Below are positions 60,849 to 64,000 of a stretch of 64,000 nucleotides of DNA, piece by piece; positions within the stretch are counted from its first letter, which is position 1; every line of letters starts with the position of its first letter. Under the pieces are notes generated by a model. The model made no database searches, was not told the origin of the DNA, and saw only the letters and a program-made list of their open reading frames with translations. Both the position numbers and the translations under genes were made by a program. The DNA is from Oscillospiraceae bacterium (GTDB taxonomy: Bacteria; Bacillota; Clostridia; Oscillospirales; Ruminococcaceae): the NCBI GenBank assembly GCA_017521825.1, contig JAFXBK010000083.1, positions 1 through 64,000 on the forward strand. Reading direction: 5' to 3'.

Positions 60849-63094
60849 TTTTCTGCCTCCTCGATTATAAAGAGTTCCGAACCAAAATCGGCAAGGGTTC
60901 GCTGGTTTTTGTCATAACCCGTTCCGCGGAAAAGGGGAAGAAGCATAATTCCCGCGGAAAAAGCTCCGCCGCTTGCCTTAAATTCAAGGTTTCCGTCCGG
61001 AAGAGTAACAAATTTATCCGCGGTGCGAAGGATAAATCCGTTCGGGTTAAGGTTAACCGGAACAACGTGCTTAACAAGGCTTCCGAACTGGCCGACCCTA
61101 AGCTTTTGGGCAAAGGTGGAAAAAGTATAAACTTTTGCTTTATCAAGGTTTTTGAGCCGGAGTTTTTCATAACCCGGCGCCGCCGAAAGAATTTTTCGGA
61201 AAACCGCCGCAAGGGTGGTTTTTCCTTCGGTTACCTGCCAGCCGTTTTTAATGCGGTAAAATTTTCCAAACTGGAAAACCCGGCGGTATTTTTTATAAAA
61301 AGCAATTTGTTCGGAAATCTGTTTTTTCTCGATTCCGAGAAGGTGCTTTAAATCAAGCTCATAACCAAGGCAGCCGAAAAAAGAAACATTTCCCCTGGTG
61401 CAAAGGGGAGTGTTTCTTAAAGTTTGGGCATGTGGCGCGGCGCTTACATGGGCGCCGAAGGTGGATTGGGGATAAAGATAGGAAAGGTTTTCCTGAATCG
61501 TTATGCGCTCGATGGGGTCGGTGTTATCGGAACACCAGATTTGCGGACCGAAGCAGAGCATTCCAAGGTCAAAACGGTTTCCGCCGGAGGAACAGCTTTC
61601 CAAAAGAACCTGGGGCCGCGTACCGAAGATCCTTCCAAGAACTTCATAAAGCCCGATGATATAATCATGAGCCTTTGTTCCAAGGGCAACGCTGTGACGG
61701 TTCATATCCCATTTTACGTAGGAAATTTTTGCGGAATCGAGTATCGCGGATACGTTTTCGACAATATAATCCCGGACTTCCGGTCTGGTAAGGTCAAGAA
61801 GGAACTGGTTGCGGCCTTTAAGCGGAGTAAAATCATCCCGCAAAATCCAGTCCGGATGCGCCCGAAAAAGGTCGGAATCCTCGTTTACGGATTCCGGTTC
61901 AAACCAAAGCCCGAATTCCATTCCCATGGAATTTATCTTTTTGGAAAGGCCGGAAATTCCGTTCGGAAGTTTTTGTTTGTTTATGCTGTAATCCCCAAGG
62001 CCGGCTTTATCGCTGTCGCGTTTTCCAAACCAGCCGTCATCAAGAACAAAAAGTTCACAGCCAAGTTTTTTTGCCTCTTTCGCAAGGCCAAGAAGCCGCG
62101 CTTCGTTAAAATCGAACATGCAGCCTTCCCAGTTGTTAAAAAGAACCGGGCGCTCACGGTTTTTCCAATATTCGGGAATAATGTTTTCCGAAACAAAGCG
62201 GTGCATTTTTTCCGAAAGGCCGGAAAAACCTTTTTCAGAAAAAGCAAGAACCGCTTCGGGGCTTTCAAAAACTTCGCCCGGGGCAATGGTTTTTATAAAA
62301 TCCGAAGGGGAAATTCCCTGGATAACCCTTGTAAAACCCTGGAGGGAACGCTGGGCGGCGGCATAGTGATTTCCGGAATAGATAAGGTTAAAACCGTAAA
62401 CAATGCCGGAATCCTCGGTGGCCTCCGGTTCGCTTAAAAGAAAACCGGGGTTATGGCGGTGGGAGGAAAAACCGGTTACGCTTTCGTTAACAACCCGGTT
62501 TTCCGAAACGGGAATTTTATGTTTCCTCATTTCGGAAATCCAGCCGCCGTCGAAGGTTGTTATATCAAATTCCCCGTGGATATCCATAAGGCTGCTCATA
62601 AATTTTGTGAGCACGATGTTTTCCTTCCCGGTGTTTCTGAGCACGGCGTGGCGGGTAAGAACACCGCCGAAGATGCTGAAATAAAGGGAAAGTTCAGCTC
62701 CCGGCTGGGTCATAACGATTTTTAAGGTTTCGGATTTTCCTTTTGCAAAAGGAAGGGTGCTCATGGGCTCCGGCTTATCAAGAACCCGGGCATAAGCGAA
62801 GCGGAAATCCGAAGAAATTCCGCCGAATTCGATGGGGCTTTCCCGGTAATCGCCTCTTCCGGTGCCGCTCCATGCCAAAGGCATTGAATCGGCGCAGCTT
62901 GCGGTGTTATTTTCATCAAGAAGAACCGATTCTCCCCAGCCAAGGCCGGGTTTTGTTATAAATGCTTCCGCGTCGGCGGTGCTCAAAGGTTCGCCAAAAT
63001 GCAAAAGCTCCAAAAGCCCGTGCTCGTTGATTCTTAAAAGGCAGGAAAAACCTTCGCCATGAAGCCCGAAAACCTTTTCAATATGCTCAATCAT
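60845..63094 (-). CDS. Alpha-galactosidase, GH36
   Basis: 749 aa, the usual length of tetrameric bacterial GH36 enzymes. Visible: ELFVLDDGWFGKRDSDKAGL, nucleophile region YVKWDMNR, and acid/base region SCSSGGNRFDLGML followed by WCSDNTDPIERI. The beta-rich N-domain (1-330) precedes the barrel. It releases alpha-1,6-linked galactose from melibiose, raffinose and similar sugars; there is no signal peptide, so it acts inside the cell after uptake. Overlaps both neighbours by 4 bases. Confidence 0.94.
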   Translation of the reverse strand: MIEHIEKVFGLHGEGFSCLLRINEHGLLELLHFGEPLSTADAEAFITKPGLGWGESVLLDENNTASCADSMPLAWSGTGRGDYRESPIEFGGISSDFRFAYARVLDKPEPMSTLPFAKGKSETLKIVMTQPGAELSLYFSIFGGVLTRHAVLRNTGKENIVLTKFMSSLMDIHGEFDITTFDGGWISEMRKHKIPVSENRVVNESVTGFSSHRHNPGFLLSEPEATEDSGIVYGFNLIYSGNHYAAAQRSLQGFTRVIQGISPSDFIKTIAPGEVFESPEAVLAFSEKGFSGLSEKMHRFVSENIIPEYWKNRERPVLFNNWEGCMFDFNEARLLGLAKEAKKLGCELFVLDDGWFGKRDSDKAGLGDYSINKQKLPNGISGLSKKINSMGMEFGLWFEPESVNEDSDLFRAHPDWILRDDFTPLKGRNQFLLDLTRPEVRDYIVENVSAILDSAKISYVKWDMNRHSVALGTKAHDYIIGLYEVLGRIFGTRPQVLLESCSSGGNRFDLGMLCFGPQIWCSDNTDPIERITIQENLSYLYPQSTFGAHVSAAPHAQTLRNTPLCTRGNVSFFGCLGYELDLKHLLGIEKKQISEQIAFYKKYRRVFQFGKFYRIKNGWQVTEGKTTLAAVFRKILSAAPGYEKLRLKNLDKAKVYTFSTFAQKLRVGQFGSLVKHVVPVNLNPNGFILRTADKFVTLPDGNLEFKASGGAFSAGIMLLPLFRGTGYDKNQRTLADFGSELFIIEEAEK

Positions 63095-64000
63095 TTTATT
63101 CTGTACTCCTGATCTGCGACGTATTTTTCATACATTTCGGCGGTAACGCCGCCGTTTTTGATGATTTCCGAATAAAACTCGCCGGATTTTTTGATTTTTC
63201 GTTCCATTGTTTCCGGTTCGATGCTCACAAGGCCGAACTTGGCGGAGTTTCCTTCGATCCATTCAAGGTTATCGCAGAAACACCAATGGTAATACCGCTC
63301 GAAAGGAAGCTTTGAGCAGCTGATTTTTTCAAGATGCTCAAAAAGATAGCGGCAGCGGAATTTGTCCCGGTTATCGCAGGTTCCGTTTTCCGTTACCCAG
63401 ATAGGCCTTGGCAAAACGTCATAAAGTTTTTGGGCGCATTCGACAATTCCTTCCGGATAAATTTCCCAGTCAAGGTCGTTTCGGGGGCTGTTTTCCCGAA
63501 CGCCGTCGCCTATTCCGGAAACGGTTGAACGGGAATAATAATTAAGGCCGATGAAATCAGTATATTCACCCTTTGGGAATTTTCCGAAGTTTTTAAGGGG
63601 AAAGGCAAATTTTCCAAGGGTCATGGCGTTTGTCAGAGCGTCCTGGAAAAGGAAGGAATTAAGTTTTGCGCAAAGGCGGTGCCAGGGATTTTGTTCGTTT
63701 TTCGGAGCAAAAATCCGAAGATGGTTGGCACAGCCCACCATGGTATCGGAAAAACCCATTCCGTCGCGGATTTTATGTATCATTTCGTAGGCTTTTATAT
63801 GGCAGAAAGCAAGGTTTTCCATAACGGCAAGGGTTTTTCCAAAACTTTTTTCTGCCGGCGGCCAGATTCCGAAAAAATAGGAATTGGTTGCGTAAACGTT
63901 GGGTTCGTTTATGGTTATAAAATCGGAACAAAGGTCGCCGAAGCGCCTTGCGCAAAGTTCGGCAAGTTCAAGGTAATAATGGAGGTTTTCCCGCTTTGTA
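63091..64000 (-). CDS. Beta-glycosidase, GH1 (5' end outside window)
   Basis: About 303 C-terminal residues are visible; the frame runs open to the window edge, so the ATG at 63822 is internal. The acid/base motif FITINEPN lies near 63900 and the nucleophile motif PIWVTENGT near 63395, both needed for GH1 activity. It cleaves beta-glucosides, beta-galactosides or their 6-phosphates; the residues that tell these apart cannot be read with certainty. First visible gene of the glycoside operon. Confidence 0.9.
   Translation of the reverse strand, partial: TKRENLHYYLELAELCARRFGDLCSDFITINEPNVYATNSYFFGIWPPAEKSFGKTLAVMENLAFCHIKAYEMIHKIRDGMGFSDTMVGCANHLRIFAPKNEQNPWHRLCAKLNSFLFQDALTNAMTLGKFAFPLKNFGKFPKGEYTDFIGLNYYSRSTVSGIGDGVRENSPRNDLDWEIYPEGIVECAQKLYDVLPRPIWVTENGTCDNRDKFRCRYLFEHLEKISCSKLPFERYYHWCFCDNLEWIEGNSAKFGLVSIEPETMERKIKKSGEFYSEIIKNGGVTAEMYEKYVADQEYRIK

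Overview
The window comes from a low-GC Gram-positive bacterium, most likely a spore-forming lineage of Clostridia. The signs are strong AGGAGG ribosome sites, frequent TTG starts, a PyrR-type attenuator, sigma-A promoters often with an extended -10, T-tailed hairpin terminators, a spoVT remnant, and families such as DUF1836, DegV, AzlCD and TnpV. No rRNA, tRNA or CRISPR array was seen.

Left part (1-22.1 kb), accessory. After a cut PcfJ-like gene and three small or unknown genes comes a 16-kb one-strand operon (2686-18521) behind a good promoter. It encodes nine leucine-rich-repeat proteins of the BspA type without signal peptides (the first frameshifted), a MoxR-like AAA+ ATPase, a VWA/metallopeptidase-like protein (DUF2201 type), a small membrane-anchored protein and a DUF4132 protein. 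A shared helical module recurs in eight of the nine LRR proteins and in the DUF4132 protein. I read this as one multi-protein system: the AAA+/VWA pair as the ATP-driven core and the LRR paralogues as variable recognition parts. An SbcD/SbcC-like (YhaO/YhaN-like) nuclease-ATPase pair follows under its own promoter.

Mobile part (about 22.7-31.7 kb). tnpV, a hairpin-rich repeat array, a ParM-like actin with a ParR-like partner, a candidate oriT, an HTH/HipA-like kinase pair, MobC, a MobP-type relaxase, a ParB-like protein and a large serine recombinase form a Tn4451-like mobilizable element. The recombinase reads in frame into residues ~30-178 of SpoVT, so the element's right end lies inside spoVT. 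The 5' end of spoVT is not in the window, so the element may extend left beyond the first base and include the LRR operon.

Right part (32-64 kb), ordinary chromosome. A MarR regulator with a perfect palindromic operator precedes a heterodimeric ABC exporter. The pyrimidine operon pyrC-carB-pyrK-pyrD-pyrF-pyrE-pyrB lies behind a PyrR-like attenuator; carA is absent, and pyrB carries a fused PyrI-type zinc domain. Then come an XRE membrane regulator, a GT4 glycosyltransferase, a DHHW lipoprotein, a Nudix hydrolase, an F420-ligase-like protein, a TM-HTH protein, a DUF1836 protein, DegV, a GNAT protein, MalQ, cardiolipin synthase and AzlCD. The window ends in a minus-strand operon for glycoside use (GH1, GH36 alpha-galactosidase, GPH symporter), with the GH1 gene running off the right edge.
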